A stretch of 64,000 nt of DNA, taken from the NCBI GenBank assembly GCA_034509495.1, contig CM067525.1:606592-670591 (forward strand). The letters run 5' to 3'. The notes beneath the pieces were generated by a model. It saw nothing but the letters and a program-made list of their open reading frames with translations. It ran no database searches and was not told the DNA's origin. This stretch comes from Acestrorhynchus altus. Lineage: Eukaryota; Chordata; Actinopteri; Characiformes; Acestrorhynchidae. The translations under genes were made by a program, and so were the position numbers. Shown piece by piece: positions 55,855 to 64,000 of the stretch (position 1 is the first letter of the stretch; each line of letters begins with the position of its first letter).

Positions 55855-56710
55855 GATAGTCTGGAGGAAGAGTGTGAAGGTGTCTGAATTTCAGTGTGAA
55901 GTTTTCCAGTTCGCAGTGGTTTAGGGGGACATGTCATCTGTTGCTGTTGGTCCGCTTTGTTTGGAGTCCAGAGTCCACACAGTGTCTACCAGGTACATGT
56001 ATGGAACACCTTGGATCCAGGATGTCATTCAGTGATATCCCAGATGTTCTCACAGTGATGGAAGAATTGTATGAGATTAGATGCCTCTGAAAACCAACGG
56101 CTTCCAGAACCCTCTGTGGAGGGAGGTTCACATGAGGGAGGTTAGAGCTGCAGCACAACTGACTAAATCTTCAACGAGCTGAACGGTGTCTCAAAGTGAA
56201 GGCTGCAGCTGAAGTTGGAGAGACCTTGCGAGCAGTTCTATCCATCTGAAGGCTTCTCTGCAATCTCTGCATCTCATCATGCCTGGCTGTTTTGAAGGAT
56301 TGTAGGTGATTGAAGTTCTTGGAGGATACACCAGTTTCTCAGAAACGAAGGCTGCATTTCTAGGCCTCATTGAAGTATCCGACATTCCTCCTACTGAGGA
56401 ATGCAGCCGTCCTGAGCTTTGAGTCATGGCCAATATTTTAGTACCAACTCCCAACAAAAATAACAGCCAGCAGGAAACTCAACTTCGAACTGAACCGTGT
56501 TCAGATAGAGTCAGCCGGTGTTTGTAGTGATGTACGGTAATTACATCATACTGATCAGTATCAGTACATATACTGACCATGAAACTGACCTCAGGGCAGG
56601 TCAGATATACTGTAAGGTAATGCAGCATTTAAAGAGCAACATCAGCAGTCTTTTGGCTCCGCCTCCTTCCTTGTTCCAAATAAATAAATAAAGGCACAAG
56701 TAGATTTTTG
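55855..56710. other. Unassigned sequence, perhaps an old repeat
   Basis: A short inverted repeat joins 'aaggctgcatttctaggcct' (about 56,348) and 'gaggaatgcagccgtcctga' (about 56,396), which hints at a decayed small transposon. No gene recognised. Confidence 0.35.
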
Positions 56711-56716
56711 ATCAAA

Positions 56717-56802
56717 TAATAATAATAATAATACTAATAACAACAATAACAGTAATAGTAATAATACAAATAATAGTAATAATAATAAACTTAATAGTAG
56801 TG

Positions 56803-56853
<51 letters not shown>
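56717..56853. repeat. (AAT)n microsatellite
   Basis: ATA/AAT trinucleotide run, interrupted in the first half and pure from about 56,800. Confidence 0.95.
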
Positions 56854-56859
56854 GGGTTC

Positions 56860-57400
56860 TAGTCTCTGGAGGGCTCAGACTCCCAATTAAACCATTAAAT
56901 GTGGTCTAATGGTCTGAGTGTGTCACTGGCTGCACTGGTGTAGGACACCCCCCCCACCACCCTCCTCCCCCTCTTCACATTACTAAGGAGCCTCCAGGGT
57001 CAGTTGCCATGGCAGCCAGTAAGCGGCGCGTGAGCGTTCATCTGAATCCTCAGTGCGAATCACTTCACTGACTCGGTTCGTTCGAATCTTGGTTTTAAGC
57101 TGCCTGTTCAGAGTGAATCGGAGGAGTCGATTCTTTTCAGCAGTTTAGTGACACATGGTTTAAGAGCAGCTTCTTTATTATATTATAATAAACATATAAC
57201 TGACCAGAACTGACCACAGAGTGACTCACCCAATCGGCGTATGATCAGTATCGAACTGAACTCATCACCACTCGATTAATCGACCACAAATCGACCAGCT
57301 GTTAATCACAATACTGACATTTACACACATAATTAATATCAAACCTGATCATCATATATTCATTTATATCTCACTTAAAGCTGTTCAGCATTTAGTGTCC
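56860..57400. other. Unassigned non-coding sequence
   Basis: Run of C near 56,950 and AT-rich sequence from 57,160. Nothing recognised. Confidence 0.4.
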
Positions 57401-57407
57401 ACTGTGA

Positions 57408-57690
57408 GACAGAACCCTGTCTCTATTGAAGAACCCTGTCTCTATTAAAGAACCCTGTCTCTATTAAAGAACACTGTCTCTATTAAAGAACACTGTGTCT
57501 ATCAAAGAACCCCTGTCTTTAATTAAGAACCCTGTCTTTAATAAAGAACACTGTCTCTACTAAAGAACCCTGTCTCTACTAAAGTACCCTGTCTCTATTA
57601 AAGAACCCTGTCTCTATTAAAGAACCCTATTTTTACTAAAGAACCCCGTTTTTACTAAAGAACCCGTCTTTATTAAAGAACCCCTGACAT
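57408..57690. repeat. 19-bp tandem array
   Basis: About fourteen units of 'agaaccctgtctctattaa' with single-base variants (agaacactg, tactaa, gtttttac). Confidence 0.95.
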
Positions 57691-57739
57691 ACTGACCTGT
57701 TCACAGAGGAGGTGAAGGTCCTCATAGGACCCCTGTTCT

Positions 57740-57895
57740 GCACACACTGGAATTTGTCCTCTGCATTTAACCCATCTACACACACACACACACACACACA
57801 CTAGTGGGCAGCCCGATCCATGGTGCCCGGGCAGCAGATGGGGAGGTAAGTGCTTTGCTCAGGAGTCACATGAGGGAATCAAACCTTCGGCCTAA
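57740..57895. mobile_element. Dispersed SINE-like repeat, family shared with 8,325
   Basis: 'cctctgcatttaacccatct', 'gtgggcagcccgatccatgg' and 'gggaggtaagtgctttgctc' parallel the copy at 8,325-8,560. A CA run sits at 57,777-57,801. Confidence 0.6.
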
Positions 57896-58084
57896 ACGGT
57901 CAAAGAGCAATCGTTAATAATGAGATCATCATTTACATGAATATAGAGTTTCACATATTAACAACTTTAATATCTTATTATTACAATGTAAATATCACTG
58001 TTATGATCTACTGCTCATTTTCACTACAATCACTACAATTTAATTTCTCATTATTAATATTTATTTATCTCATTATTATAGTTC

Positions 58085-58285
58085 ATTAACTAAAATTAAA
58101 AATAAATAAATAAATAAATGAGTGAATAAATTAATACATGAATAAATGAGTGAATGAGTGAGTGAATAAATGAGTGAATGAGTGAGTGAATAAATTAATA
58201 CATGAATAAATGAGTGAATGAGTGAATAAATGAGTGAATGAGTGAATAAATGAGTGAATGAGTGAATACATGAATAAATGAGTGA
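58085..58285. repeat. AAATGAGTGAATGAGTG tandem array
   Basis: AAAT and GAGTGAAT words alternate, with a higher unit 'gaataaatgagtgaatgagt'. The array ends right at the mpdz promoter region. Confidence 0.93.
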
Positions 58286-58463
58286 GTGAGCGGGTCTCCG
58301 GTAACTGACTCGTTGGTTGGTGAGAGTCGGTTTGGTGAGTCGGTTCAGTGAGTCGGCTCGGAGAGTCGGCTCAGTGTTCCGTTAGAGGGAGCGGGCCGGT
58401 CCCGGACCGGACACAGCGGGCCGACAGGTCAGTGAGTGAGCTCGGGCGGTCTGTCCAGCGGAG
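58286..58463 (+). promoter_or_regulatory. mpdz: mpdz promoter and non-coding exon 1 (predicted)
   Basis: G+C and CpG rise abruptly after the AT-rich array ('gagcgggccggtcccggacc'). Two good splice donors follow: 'gacag|gtcagtg' with the exon ending at 58,427, and 'cggag|gtcagtg' with the exon ending at 58,463. The next acceptor with a matching gene is at 59,524-59,525. A start codon occurs only in the next exon, so this would be 5' untranslated. The stretch also repeats 'gagtcggctc/gagtcggttc' words at 58,325-58,370. No TATA box is evident, which fits a CpG-island promoter. The transcription start is unknown. Confidence 0.6.
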
Positions 58464-58574
58464 GTCAGTGGGTCTGTCCGGTTCCGACACTTTATTCGGC
58501 TCTTCAGCCTGTTTGGGTTTTAGCTTCAGCTAAGCTAACGGAGCCTCTAACGGAGCTAAGCGGCCGATTATACT

Positions 58575-59115
58575 GGTTTTACTGGCTTTACTGGCTTTAA
58601 ACTGTTTATATACTGTTTATACTGGGTTTACTGGGTTTATACTGTTTATATACTGTTTATACTGGGTTTACTGGGTTTATACTGTTTATATACTGTTTAT
58701 ACTGGGTTTACTGGTTTTATACTGTTTATACTGAGTTTATACTGTTAATATACTGTTTATACTGGCTTTACTGGGTTTATACTCTTTATATACTGTTTAT
58801 ACTGGGTTTATACTGTTTATAGACTGTTTATACTGGTTGTACTGGGTTTACACTGTTTATATACTGGTTTTATACTGTTTATACTGTTTATACTGGGTTT
58901 ATACTGTTTATACTGGGTTTATATTGGTTTTACTGGGTTTATACTGTTTATATACTGGTTTTATACTGTTTATATTGGTTTTACTGGGTTTGTACTGTTA
59001 TATACTGTTTATACTGGGTTTATATTGGTTTTACTGGGTTTATACTGTTTATATACTGGTTTTATACTGTTTATATTGGTTTTACTGGGTTTTTACTGTT
59101 ATATACTGTTTATAC
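58575..59115. repeat. TTTATACTGG tandem array in mpdz intron 1
   Basis: Built from 'tatactgtttatactgggtt' and 'tactggttttatactgttta' in mixed order, with a higher-order block of about 60-120 bases. The Tyr/Leu-rich 93-residue frame across it is an artefact. Confidence 0.95.
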
Positions 59116-59117
59116 TG

Positions 59118-59225
59118 ACCTGAGATCGGCTCTGGGTCCTGATACTACCACCACCGTGTTTCACAGTTGGGATAAGGTTCTATGCTTGGATGCAGCACTT
59201 TCCTGTGCAGTTGTCTTAGTCAGAA
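59118..59225 (-). mobile_element. Tc1-like fragment in mpdz intron 1
   Basis: 'actaccaccaccgtgtttca' and 'gggataaggttctatgcttg' match 12,388-12,440 of the element at 11,940. This is the KHGGG block of the transposase on the minus strand. Confidence 0.75.
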
Positions 59226-59344
59226 TTTTACACTGTAAAGCGTAACAGTGTAATAAAAAGGTGTTAAGACATTTTATATGTTCCAGTGACGTGATAATAT
59301 TGTGCTATAATGGATTTATTACATTGTCAAAAAGTTAGGAGGTG

Positions 59345-59430
59345 ATATCCTTTCTTCAGTCGTATGTGTTTAGTTATATCAACTCCGTCACTCAGTGTAG
59401 TTACAGTGACGATCACGTGTGTTCATGTGT
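59345..59430. repeat. Dispersed segment shared with 40,805
   Basis: 'gtttagttatatcaactccg' and 'cagtgtagttacagtgacga' match 40,829-40,880. It ends about 96 bases before the mpdz exon 2 start. Confidence 0.7.
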
Positions 59431-59525
59431 CCTAACGGTTTTAAGTCGACCATCTACAAAAAGTGAATGACTCATATATTGCTTGTAATTACTGATTAAT
59501 TGAGACATGTTTATTCGTTTTTCAG

Positions 59526-59576
59526 GTGGATAATCTGCGAGGTTTGAAGAGTGGAGAAAGATGATTGATGCGATTG
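59526..59576 (+). CDS. mpdz: mpdz exon 2: start codon exon, residues 1-5
   Basis: Exon 59,526-59,576, with coding part 59,561-59,576. It follows a polypyrimidine tract and acceptor 'tttttcag', and ends at donor 'attg|gtgagt'. The start ATG at 59,561 has A at -3. An in-frame TGA at 59,546-59,548 inside the exon fixes it as the first possible start. The exon encodes M-I-D-A-I and the first base of an Asp codon completed in the next exon, giving MIDAID. Mammalian MPDZ begins with the very similar MLEAID at the same distance from the L27 domain. The product is the multi-PDZ scaffold MUPP1, a Crumbs-complex and tight-junction protein that also acts at synapses. Too short to be found by open-frame length alone; the identification rests on the joined exons. 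Confidence 0.85.
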
Positions 59577-59724
59577 GTGAGTCTTTTGTCCTGCTCTGGT
59601 GGCTGCCTTGATCAGAACTTTTCATTTTTGATCAGAGCCTGACCAGATGTTCTCAGATATCTATGAAGAACGCATGAAGAACATAGAGAAAGGCATGTTA
59701 GAGTAGCCTAGTGTCTTCTGACCA

Positions 59725-59965
59725 TAGAAGGTGCCGTCTGTATCCGTAGGTCTTCAGAGAACGTCCACAAACACGGAGACCACGAACGCACGCTCCATCC
59801 GTACCCGTCAGCTTTCAGAGAACACGGAAAAATATGGACAAAATGAACACAGAGTACAGACAGACGGCACCGTCCATATCAGGAAATGTGTAGCGGCGTT
59901 CCTTCTGTCTGTACTCAGTGTTCATTTGGCAGAATACGGAAAGAAGGGTCTGTCCGTATCCGTAT
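59725..59965. mobile_element. Hairpin-forming repeat, probable MITE
   Basis: 'aatgaacacagagtacagac' at about 59,850 is followed by its reverse complement 'gtctgtactcagtgttcatt' at about 59,907. 'ggtgccgtctgtatccgtag' at 59,731 is likewise answered by 'gacagacggcaccgtccata'. The word 'ccgtatccgtatccgtattt' near 59,946 is a small tandem. No coding frame of note. Confidence 0.65.
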
Positions 59966-60233
59966 CCGTATTTAACGTTGAGCATCAACGAGTGTGTGGT
60001 ATCTGGCAGACCCCAGCACAGAACTTCAGATTAATGGGAGGTATTTCTGTCAAACAGGGTTAGACTGGAACTGTTAACTTGGAGACAGAAGCCGAGATCA
60101 CAGAGAATTCCGAGTTTGTTCAGAATCCGAGAGCATCCTCGGAGATTACAGAGAGTTGTTGTTTGTTATTGAATTTCCTGTCAGCGCTTTGTGAGGAGGC
60201 TCTGTTTGGGACCACTGTTAAAGAGGTGTGTGT

Positions 60234-60235
<2 letters not shown>

Positions 60236-60318
<83 letters not shown>
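60236..60318. repeat. (CA)n microsatellite
   Basis: Pure CA run of about 83 bases in mpdz intron 2. Confidence 0.97.
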
Positions 60319-60320
<2 letters not shown>

Positions 60321-60602
60321 GTGGGTTTAGTCACGCTCCATGAGCACAGAAATGACCTCCACTGGTCCACCTCTCCTGCAGAGCTCTAGTTGCTACACCA
60401 GGACATCAGAGTCAATATCGAGGACTTAACTCCCTACATGTCTGTTTCACAACGTGTCCCGTAGGTACCGAGCGCCTGCACAGCACACTGTAATGCAGGA
60501 GGTAAAGATCTTCATATTTAGTTTCATAATCCTTGCTTGCGTGGAGCAGATACATTCCTCTGCTCTGAAGTGCTTCCAGGCTGATACTGCAGCTTCATTA
60601 GC

Positions 60603-60731
60603 TTGTTTTTGGAGATTTCTCCTTTCATTCTCCTCTCCAGGAGGTGAAATGCAGGCTCAGCTGACGTTGTTTTTGGAGAATTCTCCTTTCATTCTCCTCT
60701 CCAGGAGGTGAAATGCAATCTCAGCTGACTT
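60603..60731. repeat. 64-bp direct duplication
   Basis: 'tttttggagatttctccttt' plus 'cattctcctctccaggaggt' at 60,606 is repeated with few changes 64 bases later at 60,670. The sequence that follows ('gtgttttgggtcgttgtctt' near 60,814) looks like part of a DNA transposon that I cannot name. Confidence 0.85.
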
Positions 60732-60997
60732 GAGGTTTGGTGATTGACCTGGACACTCTGTAACCTTCCATCTAAAACCTCCTGGAGGTGGAGTGCTTTA
60801 TTGTATCGGTGGTGTGTTTTGGGTCGTTGTCTTGTTGCGTGATCCTGCTGATAACAGAGAAGTGCATCCAGTGTGAATTGTTTTCTATAGACTGTAGAAT
60901 CTATTCTGCTCCTGCCGGAGTTTTATCATCAGTACGTATTAGTGAGACATCGGAACTGATACTCAAAGGTACATTTTTCAGTACTTTGTTCTCCGTA

Positions 60998-61205
60998 ACA
61001 CTGCTGTGTCTGATCCACTCGTACCAGCAACACACACTAACACACCACCACCATGTCAGTGTGACTGCAGTGCTGAGAATGACCCACCACCCACATAATA
61101 TCTGCTCTGTGGTGGTCCTGTGGGGTCCTGATCATTGAAGAGGAGCTGATAGAGTGGACAGAGAGGAGAAACAAGGAGGTGGTCCTAATGTTATGGTTTA
61201 TAAAA
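60998..61205. mobile_element. Palindromic MITE, right half
   Basis: 'tgctgtgtctgatccactcg', 'cagtgtgactgcagtgctga' and 'gtggtcctgtggggtcctga' lead to 'acaaggaggtggtcctaatg' and the decayed terminal word 'ttatggtttataaa'. Parts 61,017-61,130 are almost identical to 238-346. Confidence 0.82.
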
Positions 61206-61262
61206 GGAGCCCTTTTCCATCTGCTCTACTCAGTCTTGGAGATGTAGAGATGTTTAAGTTCT

Positions 61263-61265
61263 CTG

Positions 61266-61325
<60 letters not shown>

Positions 61326-61332
61326 ACCCCCT

Positions 61333-61384
<52 letters not shown>

Positions 61385-61390
61385 ACCCCC
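61263..61390. repeat. (CT)n array
   Basis: Two CT runs, each ending in 'tctatctctctcaccccc', so the tract itself is a tandem duplication of about 62 bases. Confidence 0.95.
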
Positions 61391-61574
61391 TCCCCTCCCC
61401 CCTATCAATCATTCACACCATTCTCAGCAGACATGGGGTGGGTAGTGTTACCCAGGAGGCATCTCAGATTCTATTATCCACCCTAGAACAGAGCGTCCTG
61501 CAGCTACCACACAGAGCAGCAGCACAGTGACTGGACACTGTTTAACCATTCTCCCGTAGTTGTTACAGTTGGAC

Positions 61575-61700
61575 AGTACATACACTAAATGGACAAAAGT
61601 ATTGAGACACCTGCTCATTCTGTTTCTTCTCAAATCACTGTCCAGGAAAGACTTTCTACTAGATTCTGTAGATTTTTCTGAGCATTGCTGCGAGGATTTG
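61575..61700 (+). mobile_element. Tc1-like MITE end
   Basis: 'catacactaaatggacaaaa' followed by 'gtattgagacacctg' is a typical terminal sequence. 'gaaagactttctactagatt' with 'gagcattgctgcgaggattt' matches 48,461-48,505. Confidence 0.65.
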
Positions 61701-61736
61701 ATTGCATTCAGTAACCAGAGACACTGAGGGGTTTAA

Positions 61737-61925
61737 GCACTCCAGCAGCTCTGCTGTGTCTGATCCACTCATACCAGCAACACACACTAACACACCACCA
61801 CCATATCAGTGTGACCGCAGTGCTGAGAATGACCCTCCACCCACATCATATCTGCTCTATGGTGGTCCTGTGGGGTCCTGATCATTGAAGATCAGGGTGG
61901 AAGGAGGAGAATAGAGTCTGCAGAG
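61737..61925. mobile_element. Palindromic MITE fragment
   Basis: 'ctctgctgtgtctgatccac', 'cagtgtgaccgcagtgctga' and 'gatcagggtggaaggaggag' follow the order of the 18,275 family. It ends about 100 bases before the mpdz L27 exon. Confidence 0.8.
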
Positions 61926-62026
61926 ATACAGACGGACAGCATAAGGGTGCAGTACTGTGGGCTGAAGAGGCTGAGAGTGGGAAGGGGAATCCAGAATCTG
62001 AAGTATGTGTGTGTGATGCTCCACAG

Positions 62027-62196
62027 ATACCCAGCGCTGTCTGCAGGCAGTGGAGCGTCTGCAGGCTCGTCTGAAGGAGAAGGGGGGTGAAGTGCCCTCT
62101 GATGAGAAACTAAGCCTGCTCAAATCTGTCCTGCAGAGTCCTCTGTTCCACCAGATCCTGGCCCTGCAGAAATCCGTACAGCACCTGAAGGAACAG
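62027..62196 (+). CDS. mpdz: mpdz exon 3: L27 domain, residues 6-62
   Basis: Acceptor 'gctccacag' precedes the exon and donor 'gaacag|gtaatg' follows. The first two bases complete the Asp codon split with exon 2, and 56 whole codons follow, so exon 3 ends in phase 0 and the joined open frame has 62 codons. The peptide contains 'AVERLQARLKEKG', 'DEKLSLLKSVLQSPLFHQI' and 'SVQHLKEQ'. This is the N-terminal L27 domain (here residues about 8-62) of MPDZ, nearly identical to the mammalian words 'EDKLSLLKSVLQSPLFSQI' and 'SVQQLKDQ'. The related PATJ has a more divergent sequence at this place, so mpdz is favoured. L27 binds the L27 domain of PALS1/MPP5-type partners and so links MUPP1 to the Crumbs polarity complex at apical junctions. 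The downstream PDZ exons lie beyond the window. No frameshift or stop is present. Confidence 0.95.
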
Positions 62197-63429
62197 GTAA
62201 TGACACTGCATTACTCACGGCTCGCCTCAGCGGGGGTTTAGCCCATCGTTCGGTAGAGATGCCCCTCAGCTGGTCCTCTGTTGGACAGGCAAGACTCTGA
62301 GCTTCAATTATCTGGTTAATACCAGACATACCAGATATTGTTATTTTCAGGAGAGCCTAGACTGCTCAAATGTCTGTCTGTCTTCATTTGAGATGCAAAA
62401 ATGAGCAGAATTTCAATATTTGTATGAATTTGACCATGTTTTGATCAAATGTCTTTGCTTATTAGGACTGAAAACACAGAAAACCTGTTGGAAATTGGAC
62501 ATCCAGAGTGTTTTTGAGCTGAATTACTGACTGATAATTCGTCTCACTATGAAGAGGACATAAATAGAGTCTTACAGTGTGTTATATGTGGTTACTCTCT
62601 TCTTGAGTTCTGAAAAATCAAGAGATCAGTCATGCTCAAACTAAACATTATATAAACATTAATTGTAATGCACGAATAATAGCATATCACACAATTAATG
62701 AAGGGCAATTTAAACGTTATCAGTCTGAGAAGACACAGCCGCGACGCCCGAGGCAGACAATTAAAGAACCAGAGATGTAGACATTTCTGAAACAAAGAAA
62801 GAACGGAGATGCTGCTCCTCAGTACTACATCAGATAAGTTGATGGCATACGTGGACAGATTGTGGAGTTATTTGTTCATGGTTGAGTCAAAAACTGCAGA
62901 CAAAACAGCTGTGCGAGGAGGCTGCTTTCAAGGCCTGTCGTAGTCCAGATGTTGACAAGGTGAATAACGTGATGTACCACCGAACTGCATTGAGTCAGGG
63001 TGTTAAGAACACAGCTTCTACAGCCATGCATTACATTTTGGAGGTGATGACATTCCATCTCAAACATCTGAATCGGTCATACATTTTACAGGCACGAGAT
63101 CACATTTCTAGACTTCTCCATATAGAACTTGACTTTAAGTCCATGTTTACGTTGGACCCTTGAAGCTTGGACCCCAGACCTCCAGTTTCCAGATGGGTTC
63201 CCAGAGTGAAAACAGCTTTCACACTTGACCAAAAGTTCTGAACTGTTCCAACAGGTGGTCCTAGATACAGAAACAAAGGACGCTGCTTCGGAAAACACTT
63301 GTTTGCTTTAAGAATCATACGATGCTTCGTAGGAAAGCTGTTGTGAGTCCAGCCCCCGAAAGAGTTCAAGCATCCAAAGAAGAACAGCATTTCTACCAAA
63401 CGCTGAGGAAAAGCCGATGCTTCCTTTCT

Positions 63430-63560
63430 GCCAGCTTGTTAGTAATCAATTTAAATAGCAGTCTAGTCTCATTTAGATAATTGAGCCATTACTCGTTCAT
63501 GAAAGGCAGCAATTAGTGCGTTACATAATATATTCAAAGAATCTGTTTTCTGAAGCTAAA
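63430..63560. promoter_or_regulatory. Possible conserved element in mpdz intron 3
   Basis: Repeat-free with 'tagtaatcaatttaaatagc', 'agataattgagccattactc' and 'gcaattagtgcg'. Enhancer-like by appearance only. Confidence 0.2.
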
Positions 63561-63883
63561 GCTGCAGAAATCTGTAATGAACCGTAAACATGCTCACAAA
63601 GAGTCCAGTTCCGTAACGTAGCGCAAAGTTCTCGTGTTCTGCAGCCTGACCCACAGTCTTTACACTTCGCTGACTTTGGAATTTGGCCGTGGTGAGGCAT
63701 GGGGAGTCACTCTTACGCTCGATAACATGACGCAAGCTACAGAATGAAGTGTTTGGAGAACTAAGTTATGACTCGCTGGTCTGACTGCTCGTTCATCCGA
63801 TTAAACCACGTTACGCAACACAGAGGTTACATCTGTCAATATTCCTGCTGCAAGACTGCAGATTCAGGGTCAGTATATGAATA

Positions 63884-64000
63884 CAGCTCCTTCTCCAGCT
63901 CCTTACACACACCGACACATTAAACTCCACCCACTCACTGCACAGCCTGCAGCTCCTTCTCCAGCTCCTTACACACACCGACACATTAAACTCCACCCAG
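63884..64000. repeat. 67-bp direct repeat at the window end
   Basis: 'agctccttctccagctcctt' plus 'acacacaccgacacattaaa' at 63,884 is repeated without visible change from 63,951. The array may continue beyond the window. Confidence 0.9.

Larger units (their letters stand above)
59577..62026 (+). other. mpdz: mpdz intron 2 (2.45 kb)
   Basis: Phase-1 intron between the start-codon exon and the L27 exon, with GT at 59,577 and AG at 62,025-62,026. It is packed with repeats: a palindromic unit at 59,725-59,965, a CA run, a 64-base duplication, two MITE fragments, a CT array and a Tc1-like remnant. No additional exon is needed, as the two coding exons join in phase and match the family without a gap. 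Confidence 0.8.
62197..64000 (+). other. mpdz: mpdz intron 3, start (runs off the window)
   Basis: From the GT at 62,197 no further exon could be identified. The region is repeat-poor. A 93-residue frame at 62,882-63,163 and overlapping minus-strand frames have no PDZ features. The next MPDZ coding segment, a linker before PDZ1, is weakly conserved and could be missed, but no GLGF-type PDZ motif occurs. Confidence 0.6.

Noticed and set aside
57408..57690. CRISPR-like array
   Set aside because: Contiguous 19-base units with no spacers.
58837..59118. 93-residue Tyr/Leu-rich frame as a transmembrane peptide
   Set aside because: It is the translation of the TTTATACTGG tandem array in mpdz intron 1.
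62882..63163. 93-residue frame after the L27 exon as a further mpdz exon
   Set aside because: No PDZ motif and no similarity to the MPDZ linker. A start codon would not be expected inside the gene and splice sites are not convincing.

Overview
The window looks like nuclear DNA from a teleost fish. It has spliced genes, very dense (CA)n, (GA)n and tetranucleotide microsatellites, many decayed Tc1/mariner-like DNA transposons, short palindromic non-autonomous elements (MITEs) and tRNA-derived SINEs with an internal RNA polymerase III promoter. The repeat mix resembles what I know from ostariophysan fishes (characins, catfishes, cyprinids), but I cannot fix the order or species from sequence alone.

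Only one protein-coding gene can be supported. At the right end, on the + strand, lies the 5' part of mpdz (multiple PDZ domain crumbs cell polarity complex component, MUPP1). It has a CpG-rich first-exon/promoter region near 58,290-58,430, a short exon carrying the start codon (59,526-59,576) and an exon encoding the N-terminal L27 domain (62,027-62,196). The two coding exons join in phase to give the first 62 residues. The following intron runs off the window, so the PDZ domains lie further right.

The roughly 58 kb upstream of mpdz is non-coding as far as I can see. In mammals the space upstream of MPDZ is a large gene-poor interval towards NFIB, and this arrangement would fit. It holds: (1) repeats and SINEs, 0-9 kb; (2) tandem arrays, a Tc1-like pseudogene and a striking pair of opposite pyrimidine/purine tracts, 9-15.5 kb; (3) apparently unique sequence broken by MITEs, 15.5-23 kb; (4) GA/CT minisatellites and a second group of Tc1-like remnants, 23-29 kb; (5) more microsatellites and arrays, 30-38 kb; (6) Tc1-like remnants, 39.7-42 kb; (7) an isolated CpG island, 43.6-44.3 kb, which may be an unidentified promoter; (8) an element with inverted ends, 47.2-48.4 kb, and further transposon remnants up to 56 kb; (9) tandem arrays hugging the mpdz promoter, 57.4-59.1 kb.

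Nearly all long open frames are artefacts of simple repeats. I found no intact transposase, no CRISPR, no operon-like cluster and no convincing new multi-gene system. The most useful leads are the mpdz 5' end, the orphan CpG island, recurrent inverted microsatellite pairs, and several unnamed repeat families. Element boundaries are estimates from recognisable similarity and internal comparison, not from a search.
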